Assembly: GCA_903849835.1 (NCBI GenBank)
Contig: CAINKA010000148.1
Span: 1-5,572, forward strand
Direction of reading: 5' to 3'
Origin: an uncultured Alphaproteobacteria bacterium
Lineage (GTDB): Bacteria; Pseudomonadota; Alphaproteobacteria; Rickettsiales; UBA1997
Length of the DNA: 5,572 nt
The position numbers were made by a program, and so were the translations under genes. Below are positions 5,532-5,572 of the stretch, piece after piece. A model generated the notes under the pieces. That model did not search any database. It saw only the letters and a list, made by a program, of their open reading frames with translations, and was not told where the DNA came from. Each line of letters opens with the position of its first letter. Positions within the stretch are counted from its first letter, which is position 1.

Positions 5532-5572
5532 GAAGCATGATTCTGGGCACTGTGCCACGAATGATGCTTCGA
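5516..5572. repeat. Long palindromic repeat element, copy 2 (cut by the window end)
   Basis: Bases 5516-5539 match 24 bases of the copy 1 left arm (366-389) exactly. The loop 5540-5562 aligns with the copy 1 loop 390-411, with few substitutions and one extra base. The right arm begins near 5563 and is cut off at 5572; nine bases visible (5564-5572) pair with 5530-5538, with one mismatch at the loop edge (5539/5563). Apical pairing is also kept: TTC 5541-5543 with GAA 5559-5561, and GGCA 5546-5549 with TGCC 5553-5556. The left arm contains the fcl stop TGA at 5522-5524. The remainder of the right arm is expected just outside the window. Confidence 0.9.

Noticed and set aside
5479..5572. CRISPR-like array at the right end
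   Set aside because: Units are 17 bases with no spacers between them and grade into a palindromic element; the array geometry is wrong for CRISPR.

Overview
The window comes from an AT-rich bacterium, most likely a proteobacterium and by protein feel an alphaproteobacterium. The phosphatidylserine synthase resembles the alphaproteobacterial/Rickettsiales form, and a ZnuA-type zinc-binding protein and GDP-L-fucose synthase point to a Gram-negative envelope. The lineage is an inference from remembered family sequences; no search was run.

Layout, left to right. (1) The 3' end of a plus-strand periplasmic metal-binding protein gene (znuA-like) ends at 356. (2) A short gap, 357-480, holds a perfect 27-bp inverted repeat with a 22-nt loop and then a run of nine Gs. 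(3) A complete minus-strand transketolase gene (tkt) occupies 481-2469, convergent with znuA. (4) A divergent intergenic region follows. (5) A tight plus-strand cluster runs to the right edge: pssA (phosphatidylserine synthase), aroQ (type II dehydroquinase), an ABC transporter ATPase and fcl (GDP-L-fucose synthase). These genes overlap by 4 nt, are separated by 29 nt, and overlap by 1 nt respectively, so they probably form one operon.

The genes are ordinary metabolism: zinc uptake, the non-oxidative pentose phosphate pathway (tkt supplies erythrose 4-phosphate, a shikimate precursor), the shikimate pathway (aroQ), phospholipid synthesis (pssA) and nucleotide-sugar synthesis for surface glycans (fcl). 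The ABC ATPase has no permease gene beside it here. No gene-free stretch exceeds 300 bases.

The most notable content is a dispersed palindromic repeat family. One full copy follows the znuA stop by six bases. A second copy, cut by the window end, overlaps the 3' end of fcl and supplies its stop codon and last residues. The two copies share arm sequence and also a loop with matching architecture, so they are members of one spreading element rather than independent terminators. The second copy is preceded by two degenerate copies of the arm start in a 17-nt tandem register. I found no defence system, CRISPR array, RNA gene or transposase, and no clearly new multi-gene system.
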